Notes: generated by a model from the sequence alone, not told the origin. 64,000 bases of DNA from Acinetobacter rongchengensis (GCF_003611475.1 NZ_RAXT01000002.1:1-64000); one strand, 5' to 3'. Positions 45,526-55,805 are shown, numbered from the stretch's first letter. Numbers and translations: made by a program.

Positions 45526-46539
45526 ATGCTTGAAGCCTTTTACGCCACTGAGCGCGGTAGCTTGGAAGATGCAACCATTAATGGAGGATTTGACCTACAC
45601 CCAGAATTGGTGTGGATTGATCTCATCGCACCTTCACAAGAAGAACAAGAGTGGGTATTGGATGCTTATGAACAAAACTTACCCACGCTCAAATCTCTAG
45701 AAGATATTTCCTCGTCTGCACGATTTTACCGTGATGATGATGGTATTTTACATATCAGTACGTATTTTTTAACGAAAAATAAAAACTATCAAGTTGAAGG
45801 CGACGCTGAAGATTCTTCAAATATGTTAGCAACTGTTCAAACTGTTGCATTCATTTTACATAAAGACCGCTTATTCACACTTCGTGGTGAAAAACTGGTT
45901 GCTTTCCGTGCCTTTCGAGCACGTGCTCGACGTAATGACTACGATATTGAATATAAAGACCCCACGTGGATTCTTTTAGGTTTACTTGAAGCAAAACTGG
46001 ATGAGCTTGCGGATATCTTGGAAGATATCCACAAGGACTTGGAATTATACTCAACAGAAGTACTCAACGTTCGCCATCGTGAAATGATTCTAGACCTAGA
46101 TGACATGATTACCCGTTTAGCGCAAAAGGAAGACGTTTTAGGAAAAGCGCAACTGTGTTTAATTGATCTACGTCGTGTTTTAACATTCCTATCACGTCCT
46201 CGTGCTTTGGGCAGTCATATCTACGATGCAGATATACGAGAGCTCAGTGAAGATGTGCGTTCTCTTGTAGAACATGATGCATTCTTATTCCAAAAGGTTC
46301 GATTCTTATTAGATACAACCTCTGGGTTCATTAATACCGAACAGAACGATACGATTCGTCGATTCTCTATTTTACCCAGCATGCTTGCGCCTCCAATGTT
46401 AATTGCCAGTATTTACGGCATGAATACTGAAGTATTACCTTTTGCGCATGGGACAACCAGTTTTTATATTGTGATTACCATACTTATTGCTTTTTTTGTT
46501 GGGCCACTGGTTTACTTTAGATGGAAAAAATGGATTTGA
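45526..46539 (+). CDS. corA: Magnesium/cobalt channel CorA
   Basis: CorA is a homopentameric Mg2+ channel of the inner membrane. The 337-residue protein has a large acidic cytoplasmic funnel, a long stalk helix (about 225-285), and two C-terminal membrane segments with the selectivity motif Y-G-M-N between them. It ends with the basic K-K-W. GGGAGAAAAG precedes the ATG. Confidence 0.95.
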   Translation: MLEAFYATERGSLEDATINGGFDLHPELVWIDLIAPSQEEQEWVLDAYEQNLPTLKSLEDISSSARFYRDDDGILHISTYFLTKNKNYQVEGDAEDSSNMLATVQTVAFILHKDRLFTLRGEKLVAFRAFRARARRNDYDIEYKDPTWILLGLLEAKLDELADILEDIHKDLELYSTEVLNVRHREMILDLDDMITRLAQKEDVLGKAQLCLIDLRRVLTFLSRPRALGSHIYDADIRELSEDVRSLVEHDAFLFQKVRFLLDTTSGFINTEQNDTIRRFSILPSMLAPPMLIASIYGMNTEVLPFAHGTTSFYIVITILIAFFVGPLVYFRWKKWI

Positions 46540-46615
46540 GCGAATTTTAACGTATTACCTCAAAGCAATACGCAAGAAATGTATGGTATTTAATAACTGT
46601 GTACTTCAAAGCAAT

Positions 46616-46642
46616 AAAAAAGCACCCTTAGGTGCTTTTTTA
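46616..46642. terminator. Bidirectional terminator between corA and mlaB
   Basis: AAAAAGCACC and GGTGCTTTTT form a perfect stem with a CTTA loop and have T runs on both strands, between converging genes. Confidence 0.9.
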
Positions 46643-46658
46643 TTGCTATGTCAATGAT

Positions 46659-46946
46659 TTAAATAATTTTTAAATCATCTTGTAAATGACAGGCTTGAAT
46701 GATTTTCATCATCTTTTCAGGAACCGCCTTCAATTGTAGACCTTGCGTATTTGGGGTATGACGCAACCATTGCACCAATACAGATAAAGCCAAGGTACTG
46801 CCATTTTCAAGCTGAGCCAAATTCACAGTGATTGGGAAATTTTTTTCATTTCGAATAACCTTTAAACCATTCAAATAATAGTTTTCAGCATTCTCATAAG
46901 CGATCTTACCGCTCACATGTAATTCCTGATCTCTAAATTCAATCAT
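46659..46946 (-). CDS. mlaB: STAS-domain protein MlaB
   Basis: MlaB is the cytoplasmic STAS-domain subunit that stabilises the MlaFEDB transporter. The 95-residue protein is a single STAS fold with G-S-T-L-A-L-S-V-L-V-Q-W-L, where Ser/Thr precede the second helix. It is the last gene of mlaFEDCB, 24 bases after mlaC. Confidence 0.88.
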   Translation of the reverse strand: MIEFRDQELHVSGKIAYENAENYYLNGLKVIRNEKNFPITVNLAQLENGSTLALSVLVQWLRHTPNTQGLQLKAVPEKMMKIIQACHLQDDLKII

Positions 46947-46970
46947 TCACTACTACCTATCTAACTGATC

Positions 46971-47594
46971 TTACTTCTTATTCACCGCAGCATCTGCATC
47001 AGGTTTGAACGTTGCAATTGCTTTATCAATATTACCGCCATTACGCTGTACGTTAGCAGCAAACTGGTTACGGAACTGTAGACCTAAATCGATACCCGAT
47101 ACGTTCAAATTACGTACTTTCCATTGGTTACCGACATCAGACAATTGGAAAGATACAGGAATCTTTTCGCCTTTGTTATTGAAGTCAATCGTAACCACAG
47201 GGAATTTACTATTGGTCGCTTTATAAGGGCGCATTGAATAGGTCTGGCTTGAGTACTTAGCAAAAGCAGAACCATAATTCTCAATTAAAGTATTACGGAA
47301 GTTCTGTTCAAACTGCGCACGTTGTGCAGGAGTACTTGCATTTGCATAAGTACCCATGACAATACGAGTAAATGCTTGACCATCGACATAAGGATCAAGA
47401 TTTTGACGTACAATCGCTTTGATCGTTGCAGGATTTTGTAATTTACCTTGATCAGCTTTTAAACGGCTAATTAAACCATCCGCTACACGCTTAACAAATG
47501 CTGGTGGTGCTTCTGCAGGCGCAGCTTGAGCTGCTGTTACAACCATTGTTGCCAATACACTTGCAGCGAAAGTTTGTTTAAAAAGCATATTCAT
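46971..47594 (-). CDS. mlaC: Phospholipid-binding periplasmic protein MlaC
   Basis: MlaC shuttles phospholipid across the periplasm between the outer-membrane MlaA complex and MlaFEDB. The 207-residue protein has a signal peptide ending A-A-Q-A (about residue 24). The mature part shows the MlaC (Ttg2) pattern Y-V-D-G-Q-A-F-T-R-I-V-M-G-T-Y and I-P-V-S-F-Q-L. It lies between mlaD and mlaB. Confidence 0.92.
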   Translation of the reverse strand: MNMLFKQTFAASVLATMVVTAAQAAPAEAPPAFVKRVADGLISRLKADQGKLQNPATIKAIVRQNLDPYVDGQAFTRIVMGTYANASTPAQRAQFEQNFRNTLIENYGSAFAKYSSQTYSMRPYKATNSKFPVVTIDFNNKGEKIPVSFQLSDVGNQWKVRNLNVSGIDLGLQFRNQFAANVQRNGGNIDKAIATFKPDADAAVNKK

Positions 47595-47614
47595 TTAAAT
47601 CACTCCTCTAATGC

Positions 47615-48292
47615 TTATTCGACAAATGATGTCTGAGCATCAGTTGTTTCGGTTGTTGCAGCTTCATCTTGAGCTTTTGAAGAGTCAGAAGATGATTTTC
47701 CTGCGCCACCCGTAATAAATTTGGTAATTAAGTCTTCAAGATCCATTGTACCTTGAGTATTGGCAATACTCTCACCACGCTTGATGTAACTGATTCCACC
47801 GCCTGGTACAATTTTCAAATACTTCTCGCCCAAAAGACCATTTGTAGCAACCATTATGTAAGCATCTTCATCAATATTGGTGATGGATTTCATGTTACTC
47901 AACAGTTGCTGTTCCATTTCTTTTTGTTTCTGAGGTGTCGCCGCTTGATAATCCGCACTGTAACGCAAATCACCCAAAGTATTCTCTTTTACTTTCTCCA
48001 ACTGTTCTGCATTAAAAGAAGTCAGAGAACCATCTAAATCAAAATGAACCGTTGCTTGGCGTGTGACTGGATCAAGTGTAATCGATTCAACTTGTCCAAT
48101 TTTGACTCCGCTCATGGTCACTTTCGCACGTGGTTTTAAACCATTGACATTGTCAAAAGTTGCAGACATTTCATAGCTATCTTTAAGATTTGTACCGACC
48201 AATCCACTCACTTTCATTGCCAAGAAAAATAAAGCAATACCGAAAATGATGACAAAAACACCTACGGCCAGCTCACTTGTACGTGATTTCAT
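47615..48292 (-). CDS. mlaD: MCE-domain subunit MlaD
   Basis: MlaD forms a periplasmic hexameric ring on the Mla transporter. The 225-residue protein has one N-terminal membrane segment (about 10-27) and an MCE domain with G-L-K-P-R-A-K-V-T-M-S-G-V-K-I-G. Compared with E. coli MlaD (183 residues) it has an insert in the MCE domain near 95-125 and an acidic Ser/Thr tail. Its start abuts the mlaE stop. Confidence 0.94.
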   Translation of the reverse strand: MKSRTSELAVGVFVIIFGIALFFLAMKVSGLVGTNLKDSYEMSATFDNVNGLKPRAKVTMSGVKIGQVESITLDPVTRQATVHFDLDGSLTSFNAEQLEKVKENTLGDLRYSADYQAATPQKQKEMEQQLLSNMKSITNIDEDAYIMVATNGLLGEKYLKIVPGGGISYIKRGESIANTQGTMDLEDLITKFITGGAGKSSSDSSKAQDEAATTETTDAQTSFVE

Positions 48293-49071
48293 TAAACACC
48301 TCCGAACATGACCGCAGTCAACACGAAATCAAAACCTAAAACACATAACGATGAATACACAACAGTACGTGTCGTAGATGTTGCGATACCTTCAGATGTC
48401 GGTTCACAGGCATAGCCTTGATACACCGCAATCCAAGTACAAATTAAAGCAAAAACAAAACTTTTAATGATCGTCCCATTCAGTACATCTTTCATAAACT
48501 GTGTACTGCTGAGAATACCACTCCAATAAGAACCTTCGTCAGCGCCAAGAAAATCAACACCAACCATTTTACCGCCCATAATACCAATCGCAGCAAAAAT
48601 CACAGACAGCATCGGCAAGCTAATGATACCCGCCCATAAGCGTGGTGAAACCACACGTTTTAATGGATCAACACCAATCATTTCCATACTGGAAAGTTGC
48701 TCAGTGGCTTTCATTAACCCGATTTCAGCAGTTAAGGCTGATCCAGCTCGACCTGCGAAAAGTAAAGCTGCGACTACAGGTGCAAGTTCACGTAATAATG
48801 TTAAAGCAACCGCAGCGCCTAACATGGCTTCACTACCAAACGTGACCAAAATGTTATACATCTGTAGTCCGAGTACTGCACCAATAAACAAACCAGACAC
48901 AGCAATGATCAGTAGTGATAACACACCTACGCGATACATTTGATATATAAACAATTTCACGCCTAAAAGCGTAGGCATTGAAAATAAAATACGCAGCAAC
49001 ATTGTTGTTGCAACGCCAATTCCCTGAACACGTTCTAGAACGCGTCTACCTAATAAGGCAATAGCATTCAT
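48292..49071 (-). CDS. mlaE: Permease MlaE
   Basis: MlaE is the membrane permease of the phospholipid transporter. The 259-residue protein has five to six hydrophobic segments and the MlaE signature L-L-R-E-L-A-P-V-V-A-A-L-L-F-A-G-R-A-G. It overlaps mlaF by four bases and mlaD by one, so the operon is translationally coupled. Confidence 0.95.
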   Translation of the reverse strand: MNAIALLGRRVLERVQGIGVATTMLLRILFSMPTLLGVKLFIYQMYRVGVLSLLIIAVSGLFIGAVLGLQMYNILVTFGSEAMLGAAVALTLLRELAPVVAALLFAGRAGSALTAEIGLMKATEQLSSMEMIGVDPLKRVVSPRLWAGIISLPMLSVIFAAIGIMGGKMVGVDFLGADEGSYWSGILSSTQFMKDVLNGTIIKSFVFALICTWIAVYQGYACEPTSEGIATSTTRTVVYSSLCVLGFDFVLTAVMFGGV

Positions 49072-49886
49072 GAACCAACCTCATTACTTAAATAGGCTTG
49101 ATGACTAAATTGATAATCCACAGGGCCTTCTATAGAGCCTGTTAAAAACTGACGAACAAATGGTGATGCATGGTTTCTTAATTGTTCAGGTGTACCTTCG
49201 CCCTGAACTTTACCTTCTGCAACCACATAGATGTAATCGGCAATTGAAAGTGTTTCATCAACATCATGCGATACAATAATCGTTGTCAAATCTAAAGCTT
49301 CACGTAATGAACGAATTAAACGAGACAAAACCCCCATCACAATCGGGTCTTGACCTGCAAAAGGCTCATCATACATGATCAAATCTGGATCTAAGGCAAT
49401 CGCTCTAGCCAATGCTACACGTCGATTCATACCACCCGAAAGCTCAGCTGGCATTAACTTTTCAGCACCACGTAAGCCAACAGACTCCAGTTTTAAAGCC
49501 ACCAGTTCTGCAATTAAATTTTCAGGTAATTTGGTATGCGCACGAATTGGAAACGCCACATTTTCATATACAGACATGTCTGTAAATAATGCACCACTTT
49601 GAAATAACATTCCCATACGGGCACGAGCTGCAAACAATTCATTACGTGACATCGACGCAATATTTTTGCCATCAAGCATCACTTGACCAGCGTCTGGAGT
49701 AAGTTGACCACCAATCAATCGTAGTAAGGTAGTTTTACCTGTTCCAGATGGCCCCATAATTGCGGTAATCTGTCCACGACGAATCTGTAAATTCACATTA
49801 TCATAAATAATGCGTTCACCTCTGTTAAAGCTTAAATTCTTAACCTCGATTAAAGCTTCTGTTTCGGCATGATTTTGCTTATTCAT
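49068..49886 (-). CDS. mlaF: ATPase MlaF
   Basis: MlaF powers lipid transport. The 272-residue ABC ATPase has Walker A G-P-S-G-T-G-K-T, the signature L-S-G-G-M-N-R-R-V-A-L-A-R-A, and Walker B L-I-M-Y-D-E-P-F-A-G. It opens mlaFEDCB. The upstream gap of about 170 bases must hold the promoter, which I could not fix. Confidence 0.95.
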   Translation of the reverse strand: MNKQNHAETEALIEVKNLSFNRGERIIYDNVNLQIRRGQITAIMGPSGTGKTTLLRLIGGQLTPDAGQVMLDGKNIASMSRNELFAARARMGMLFQSGALFTDMSVYENVAFPIRAHTKLPENLIAELVALKLESVGLRGAEKLMPAELSGGMNRRVALARAIALDPDLIMYDEPFAGQDPIVMGVLSRLIRSLREALDLTTIIVSHDVDETLSIADYIYVVAEGKVQGEGTPEQLRNHASPFVRQFLTGSIEGPVDYQFSHQAYLSNEVGS

Positions 49887-50054
49887 AGCTGAACATTTTC
49901 CTGCATTTATCAGCCCACATACTATACTCTTAAATACGTATATTTATGTAATTAAAAGATAATGGAATAGATGAAATTCATTACTTAAGTGATCGTAAAT
50001 TTATTTTTTATAGTTTTACTTTTTTATTTTTTTAGTTCAAATAACAAAAAATAC

Positions 50055-50180
50055 TTAACCTGAGATTAAACCATAGATTAAGTAGCCGATGTTAGAAACC
50101 ACCAAAATCGAAAAGATGTATGACATCACCATACCAAGCGTTAAATTTTCCTGATGTGAATTCATATTTTTATAACTCAT
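50055..50180 (-). CDS. Small single-pass membrane protein, 41 residues
   Basis: The ORF begins MSYKNMNSHQENLTLGMVMS and then has a hydrophobic stretch Y-I-F-S-I-L-V-V-S-N-I-G-Y-L-I-Y-G. A GAGAA precedes the ATG by four bases. No family is recognised. The frame is clean and the hydrophobic pattern is convincing, but there is no terminator or conservation evidence. Confidence 0.5.
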   Translation of the reverse strand: MSYKNMNSHQENLTLGMVMSYIFSILVVSNIGYLIYGLISG

Positions 50181-50253
50181 ATTTCTCTATTTAACTTAAA
50201 AGTTTGATCAATTACACATTTTTATTTTAACAAATATTCTTGAACTTGCAATA

Positions 50254-50281
50254 AAAAAACCAGTCCGAAGACTGGTTTTTA
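50254..50281 (-). terminator. Rho-independent terminator after RNA helicase
   Basis: AAAAACCAGTC and GACTGGTTTTT form a perfect 11-base stem with a CGAA loop and a T run on the minus strand. Confidence 0.9.
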
Positions 50282-50296
50282 CTTAATTTTATTTCA

Positions 50297-52171
50297 TTAG
50301 TCGTTAAATTTGCGACGTGGACGGTCAGCGTTAAACTCACGCTTTGGACGATCTTCACCACCGAACGAACGCTTAGGACGATCTTCACCACCAAAAGTAC
50401 GTTTTGGACGATCATCGCCAAAAGAACGTTGTGGACGATCACCAAAACCACCTTCACGACGTGCTGGACGGTCACCAAAATCACGTTTTGGACGATCACC
50501 GAAGCTACCTTCGCGACGTGGTTTATAGTCTACGCTATTACCACGGTTGTCATCATTTGAGTTAAAACGAGGCTTGTCATTAAAACCACCTTCACGACGC
50601 GGGCGATCATTGTCGAACTCACGACGTGGACGATCTTCGCCACCGAATGAACGCTTAGGACGGTCTTCAAAACCACCTTCACGACGTGGGCGATCATTGT
50701 TGAACTCGCGACGTGGACGATCTTCACCACCGAATGAACGTTGTGGACGGTCAGCATAACCACCTTCACGGCGTGCTGGACGATCACCAAAATCACGCTT
50801 AGGACGATCATCACCATAAGATGGACGGTCACCACGAGGTTTGTCATCATAGCTACGACGTGGACGGTCATCACCACCTTCACGGCGTTTGAAGTTTGAT
50901 TCACCTTCAAAACGACGACCACCGCCGAATCCGCCACGACCGCCATCACGACGACCACCGCCATTGCGACCACGACCACCATCACGACCACCACGTGCAG
51001 GAGGTGGAGATGGCTCTAAACCTTCAATTTCAGAAACACTTAAACGTGCATCTAAATAATCTTCTAAAGCACGGATTTTACCGCGTTCACGGTAAGTCGC
51101 TAAAGTAATTGCTTTACCAGTACGACCCGCACGACCTGTACGACCAATACGGTGTACATAATCTTCATTCTTCATCGGAAGACCGAAGTTAATTACGTGA
51201 GAAATCGTTGGTACGTCAAGACCACGAGCAGCTACGTCTGTAGCAACCAGGATTTTTGCACGGCCTTCACGAATGCTACGTAAACGACGGTTACGTACAG
51301 TTTGTGGCATAGCACCATGAAGTGCTACAACTGAAAGACCTGCTTCTGCAAGCTCTTCAGCAAGCATGTCTGTATCTTCTTGAGTTGAAGCAAATACAAC
51401 AGCCTGATCTACATCTTCTTCACTTAACCAATGCGTAAGCAATTTTTTCTTATGCTCAAAACCATCAGTCCAATGTAAAGTTTGGGTAATGTCAGTATTT
51501 GTAGAATGACCTGTTTCAATTGCAATACGTTGTGGATCATTCATCATGCGTTCAGCAAGATTAATAATACGTGGTGCAAATGTTGCAGAGAACATTAATG
51601 TTTGTTTACGGTTTAATGCTAAATCACTGATCGCTTCTAAGTCTTCAGAGAAACCTAGATCAAGCATACGGTCAGCTTCATCAACAATTAAAGCATCAAC
51701 TGAATCAAGTTTAATTTGACGACGGTTGACAAGATCAAGTAAACGACCTGGAGTCGCAACAACAACTTGTGCACCTTTTAATTGTTGGATTTGCTTACCA
51801 AAAGGCATACCACCCATGATAGCAGCAACACGTACACCTTTCATATGGCGTACAAATGCAATTGCATCTTGACATACTTGTTGTGCAAGTTCACGAGTCG
51901 GTGAAATAACTAAAATGTTTGGTTGAGTTACTGCTTTCATACGTTCTTTAAAAGGTACAAAAGTTTCTTGACCAGCTAAAGCGTTTAACGTTGGAAGTAA
52001 GAATGCAGCAGTTTTACCAGAACCTGTTTGGCTTGATACAAGAAGGTCTTTACCTTCTAAAGCCGCAGGAATAGATTGTTCTTGAACGGGAGTAGGCGTA
52101 GTAAAGCCAAGTGATTCAAGTGCTTTCTGTAGTGATTCGTCTAAAGAAAATTCAGCAAAAGTTTTGCTCAT
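50297..52171 (-). CDS. DEAD-box ATP-dependent RNA helicase with RG-rich tail
   Basis: The 624-residue protein resembles RhlE/CsdA-type helicases that unwind short RNA duplexes in ribosome assembly, decay and cold adaptation. Motifs in order are the Q-motif, Walker A S-S-Q-T-G-S-G-K-T, P-T-R-E-L-A-Q-Q, V-D-E-A-D-R-M-L, F-S-A-T-F, and H-R-I-G-R-T-G-R-A-G. After about residue 390 comes a low-complexity tail of over 200 residues with repeated D-R-P-R-R-E-G-G-F and R-P-K-R-S-F-G-G-E-D units. Which of the paralogues it is cannot be fixed. The ATG at 52171 has AGGG about 11 bases upstream. Confidence 0.9.
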   Translation of the reverse strand: MSKTFAEFSLDESLQKALESLGFTTPTPVQEQSIPAALEGKDLLVSSQTGSGKTAAFLLPTLNALAGQETFVPFKERMKAVTQPNILVISPTRELAQQVCQDAIAFVRHMKGVRVAAIMGGMPFGKQIQQLKGAQVVVATPGRLLDLVNRRQIKLDSVDALIVDEADRMLDLGFSEDLEAISDLALNRKQTLMFSATFAPRIINLAERMMNDPQRIAIETGHSTNTDITQTLHWTDGFEHKKKLLTHWLSEEDVDQAVVFASTQEDTDMLAEELAEAGLSVVALHGAMPQTVRNRRLRSIREGRAKILVATDVAARGLDVPTISHVINFGLPMKNEDYVHRIGRTGRAGRTGKAITLATYRERGKIRALEDYLDARLSVSEIEGLEPSPPPARGGRDGGRGRNGGGRRDGGRGGFGGGRRFEGESNFKRREGGDDRPRRSYDDKPRGDRPSYGDDRPKRDFGDRPARREGGYADRPQRSFGGEDRPRREFNNDRPRREGGFEDRPKRSFGGEDRPRREFDNDRPRREGGFNDKPRFNSNDDNRGNSVDYKPRREGSFGDRPKRDFGDRPARREGGFGDRPQRSFGDDRPKRTFGGEDRPKRSFGGEDRPKREFNADRPRRKFND

Positions 52172-52440
52172 AGAGATATTCACCCTAATGTGGGTGCTCC
52201 ATTAATATATGGTCTGATGGACATCGGCAAAAAGCGGCACAGCAATAATCGCTGAAAATATAGAATCAGCGGCGATCCGAGAACGACGATGCGTATAACG
52301 CACATTTGATTACAGCCGCAACCTGAAGGAATCGCTTAAGCGATTGGGTGGGGCGCGAAATAATGTCCTCTCTTTTGGACCGGACGCGCATACACAATAT
52401 AGAAGAGAAATGTTCAGGTAATGAACGAAATTTAGTGCGT
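52172..52440 (-). promoter_or_regulatory. Long structured 5' leader of the RNA helicase
   Basis: Up to about 270 bases separate the helicase from a probable promoter. The stretch is richer in G+C than neighbouring gaps. It contains the perfect palindrome AATCGCTTAAGCGATT and, next to the start, the hairpin CACCC-ACATTA-GGGTG whose right arm is the helicase ribosome binding site. This fits autoregulation or temperature control as seen for cold-inducible helicases. Confidence 0.5.
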
Positions 52441-52682
52441 GCGCGGAGTATAGCAGAATTTTAAATAATGTCACTAAGTTTTAGTGTTTTATATAAATAT
52501 TTTCAAAAAACTATCCAAACTAAAAAATTATCTTATTAAAATTCAATATTTTGATTATAAAAATAAATCAAATTATTTTACTAATGAATAAAGTAGAGTA
52601 TTTATAAATAAAAAGATATGACCGAGATTAGAATAAATAGACTTCTTACATATGTCAGCTTGTGAAAAAATTAATTCATAAT

Positions 52683-52800
52683 GGGAGTTCCCTCTCCTTT
52701 ATAAAGGATGAGCGTTATTACGCGCAAGAGGGAGAGGATTTATATGAACTCCCCTCATCCTAACCTTCTCCATGAGCCATATATGGTGCAAGAGAAGGAA
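52683..52800. repeat. Nested palindromic CTCTCC-type elements
   Basis: Outer arms GGGAGTTC (52683-52690) and GAACTCCC (52746-52753) enclose inner arms CCCTCTCC and GGGAGAGG. A second pair, CCTTCTC and GAGAAGG, follows. The element lies in a gene-free stretch between the helicase leader and suhB and resembles the 43.9-kb array. Confidence 0.6.
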
Positions 52801-52870
52801 CTTTCAATTTGTAATTCTATTACTACCATATTTAAAGAAGGGGCTAAGGAAGCTAAAGAGGGTTTTCAAT

Positions 52871-52902
52871 AAAAAAGCCCTCATTCACATGAAGGCTTTT
52901 TA
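52871..52902 (-). terminator. Rho-independent terminator after suhB
   Basis: AAAAAAGCCcTCAT and ATGAaGGCTTTT form a stem with one mismatch and a short loop, with T residues on the minus strand, 26 bases past the suhB stop. Confidence 0.8.
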
Positions 52903-52927
52903 AAACTCAATCTGCTGAAATTATAAA

Positions 52928-53758
52928 TTACTTCGCAGCTTCACCCCAAGCAGGAACAACTTGTTGCATCAATGGCTTTAACATTTTCATAGAACAAGCG
53001 ATCACTTGACCATTTTCCATAGAATCTGTACCACCACGTGCATCAACCACAGTACCGCCCGCTTCTTTTACAATGAGTTCGCCAGCAGCGATATCCCAAG
53101 GTTTTAAACCCAGTTCAAAATAAGCATCAAAACGGCCCGCTGCAACATAAGCTAAATCTAAGGCTGCTGAACCTGAACGACGGTATTGTGCACCCGCTTC
53201 AGTAACGTTTAACAATGAGTCAAAATGGTTTTTCGCATAAGAAACAATTTCACCATTACGTTTTGCACGGTAAGCATGACCTACAGCCATAAACGTATTT
53301 TCAAGGCTATCTTTAACATTTACACGAATACGGCGTTGATTCAACATTACACCACGACCACGGCTAGCAGAGAATAACTCATCTTTCACAGGGTCATAAA
53401 TAACACCGTGTTGAGTTACACCTTTATGTTGAACAGCAATAGAGACACAGAAATGAGGGAAACCATTGATAAAGTTTAAAGTACCATCAAGCGGATCAAT
53501 CACCCAACACCAATCAGCGTCGTGGCCTTTACCTTCTTGTAGTCCAAATTCTTCACCAAGGAAGCTGTGATTTTTATAACTTTTACGAAGCGTATCAATC
53601 GTTAATTGCTCGATGTAACGGTCTACACGAGTCACAGGGCCATCGATACCTTTTTCTTCGACTTGCAGATCGAGTTTATGACGATTTTGATGCGCTTTTA
53701 AAAGCTCTTGACCAACTAATTGAGCCGCACGCGCAGCCATCACCACCATAGGTTCCAT
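52928..53758 (-). CDS. suhB: Inositol monophosphatase family protein SuhB
   Basis: SuhB hydrolyses inositol phosphates and in E. coli also joins rRNA antitermination complexes. The 276-residue protein has the metal motif D-P-L-D-G-T-L-N-F, G-E-E-F near 70, and C-terminal W-D-I-A-A-G-E-L-I. The start at 53758 follows GGGTG; the frame extends upstream to 53818, but the family begins at M-E-P-M-V-V-M-A-A-R-A-A. It lies upstream of, and is not coupled to, the helicase. Confidence 0.93.
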   Translation of the reverse strand: MEPMVVMAARAAQLVGQELLKAHQNRHKLDLQVEEKGIDGPVTRVDRYIEQLTIDTLRKSYKNHSFLGEEFGLQEGKGHDADWCWVIDPLDGTLNFINGFPHFCVSIAVQHKGVTQHGVIYDPVKDELFSASRGRGVMLNQRRIRVNVKDSLENTFMAVGHAYRAKRNGEIVSYAKNHFDSLLNVTEAGAQYRRSGSAALDLAYVAAGRFDAYFELGLKPWDIAAGELIVKEAGGTVVDARGGTDSMENGQVIACSMKMLKPLMQQVVPAWGEAAK

Positions 53759-53804
53759 TGAACACCCACTACAAATTTGAAGATACTGATAAAGAATAAT
53801 GCAT

Positions 53805-53840
53805 AAAAGCCCCAACATTTTAGCAAATATTGAGGCTTTT
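53805..53840 (-). terminator. Probable terminator after dxs
   Basis: AAAAGCCcCAA and TTGaGGCTTTT form an 11-base stem with one mismatch, 50 bases past the dxs stop. The T run on the minus strand is short, so the call is moderate. Confidence 0.5.
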
Positions 53841-53888
53841 AGGGAAATTTTGTTTCTAAAATTTTACAATTTGAATTTTTACAGTCAA

Positions 53889-55805
53889 TTAAACTGTCTG
53901 AACAAGTTTCAACCATGCCTGTTCGATTGAATTTTGAATACCATCTGCATCCAATCCACAATCTCTTAACATTTCAGCATGAGTTGCTTGAGCTAAAAAC
54001 GCATCAGCTAAACCCAAATTTAAAATCGGTTTTACAATTTGAGCCTGTGCAAGGAATTCATTGACTGCACTGCCCGCACCTGCCATAACTGCATGCTCTT
54101 CAACCGTGACAAATAAACTGGTTCGATCCGCTAAATCACCAATCATTTGCTCATCCAGCGGTTTCACAAAACGCATATTCACCACACGAATTGCAATATC
54201 AAGCTGTGAAGTGAGTTGTTTTGCAGCATCCAATGCAGGTTGAACACGGCTACCAAAAGCTAAAATGGTAATGCTTTCATCATGTTCAGTGTTCAATTCT
54301 AACAATAGTTCTGCTTTACCGATTTCAAGTTCAATCAGTTGTTGTTGAATTTCCACACCTAAGCCATTACCACGTGGGTAACGTACAGCTGTCGGCCCTT
54401 TATGTAAGTAAGCTGTGTGTAACATTTGACGGCATTCATTTTCATCTTTTGGTGCCATAATCACCATATTCGGTACGGTTCGCATGAATGCATAATCATA
54501 TGCACCCGCATGGGTTGGCCCATCTTCACCAACCAAACCCGCACGATCAATACCAAACGTCACATCTAAATTTTGTAAAGCAACATCGTGAATAAGTTGA
54601 TCATAACCACGTTGTAAGAATGTAGAATATATAGCGACAACAGGCTTTAAGCCTTCACACGCCATACCCGCCGCCAAGGTCACTGCATGTTGTTCTGCAA
54701 TAGCAACATCAAAGTAGCGTTCAGGGTATTGTTTTGCAAATTGTACCATTCCAGAACCTTCGCACATGGCTGGCGTAATGGCTAACAACTTATTATCGAG
54801 TGCAGCTTCATCACAGAGCCATTGTCCAAATACATCTGAATATTTCGGCGCTGTTTTGATCGGTTCAGCTTTTGCAGGCGCTGTATTTAATTTGCTAATC
54901 GCATGATATTTAATTTGATCTGCTTCAGCAGGTGCAAAGCCTTTGCCTTTCACCGTATAGATATGAATCAGGCGTGGCCCTTTACGCTTTTTAAGCGCAT
55001 TGAATACTTGTACCAATTGCTCAACATCATGCCCATCAAACGGACCAAAATAATCAAAACCAATCGCTTTAAATAAGTTATCTGCTGCATCGGTTGCAGA
55101 TTGATGTAAGCGTGAGGTGTAATTCCACTCAGGATGATCTTGAATAAAAGCTTGACCTTGTTCGTCAATATTAACGAACTGCCCTTGCTCCCAAATCGAA
55201 GCCAAATGTTTAGCAAAACCGCCTGTACTGCATGAAATAGACATATCATTGTCATTCAAGACGACCATCAAATCGGCATCGTGTGCCACGGCATCGTTCA
55301 TGGCTTCAAAAGCCATACCCGCAGTCATTGCACCATCACCAACAATTGCCACAACATCGCATGGATTTTGTTGATAACGACGTGCCAAAGCCATACCTAA
55401 ACCTGCTGAAATTGCAGTAGAAGAATGACCAACACCAAAAGTATCAAATTCAGATTCATCACGTGCAGGAAAAGCAGCTAAACCATTTTTTGAACGAATC
55501 GTGGTTAATTGCTCACGGCGACCTGTCAACACTTTATGCGGATAAGCTTGATGACCTACATCCCAGACCAAACGATCATCGGGTGTATTAAAACAATAAT
55601 GTAATGCAACAGTAAGCTCGATAACGCCAAGGTTTGCACCAAAATGCCCACCACTTTGTCCAGCAGCATACAAAATAAATTGACGTAACTCGTCTGCAAC
55701 TTGTGCCAATTGGCTTTGCTCGAGTTGACGTAATTGTTGAGGATGATTAATCGCATCCAACAATGGCGTAACAGGACGTTGACTAGGTATTTCGGTATAC
55801 AACAT
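53889..55805 (-). CDS. dxs: 1-deoxy-D-xylulose-5-phosphate synthase
   Basis: Dxs condenses pyruvate and glyceraldehyde 3-phosphate in the first step of the MEP isoprenoid pathway, using thiamine diphosphate. The 638-residue protein has the ThDP motif [15 protein letters not shown] and the conserved I-A-E-Q-H-A-V-T, plus the transketolase C-terminal domain. The ATG at 55805 is preferred over an in-frame TTG at 55814 because GAAGG lies 11 bases before it. Confidence 0.97.
   Translation of the reverse strand: MLYTEIPSQRPVTPLLDAINHPQQLRQLEQSQLAQVADELRQFILYAAGQSGGHFGANLGVIELTVALHYCFNTPDDRLVWDVGHQAYPHKVLTGRREQLTTIRSKNGLAAFPARDESEFDTFGVGHSSTAISAGLGMALARRYQQNPCDVVAIVGDGAMTAGMAFEAMNDAVAHDADLMVVLNDNDMSISCSTGGFAKHLASIWEQGQFVNIDEQGQAFIQDHPEWNYTSRLHQSATDAADNLFKAIGFDYFGPFDGHDVEQLVQVFNALKKRKGPRLIHIYTVKGKGFAPAEADQIKYHAISKLNTAPAKAEPIKTAPKYSDVFGQWLCDEAALDNKLLAITPAMCEGSGMVQFAKQYPERYFDVAIAEQHAVTLAAGMACEGLKPVVAIYSTFLQRGYDQLIHDVALQNLDVTFGIDRAGLVGEDGPTHAGAYDYAFMRTVPNMVIMAPKDENECRQMLHTAYLHKGPTAVRYPRGNGLGVEIQQQLIELEIGKAELLLELNTEHDESITILAFGSRVQPALDAAKQLTSQLDIAIRVVNMRFVKPLDEQMIGDLADRTSLFVTVEEHAVMAGAGSAVNEFLAQAQIVKPILNLGLADAFLAQATHAEMLRDCGLDADGIQNSIEQAWLKLVQTV

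Noticed and set aside
50227-50994. ORFs overlapping the helicase tail in other frames and on the other strand
   Set aside because: They arise from the repetitive Arg/Gly/Asp codons of the helicase C-terminus and lack start signals.
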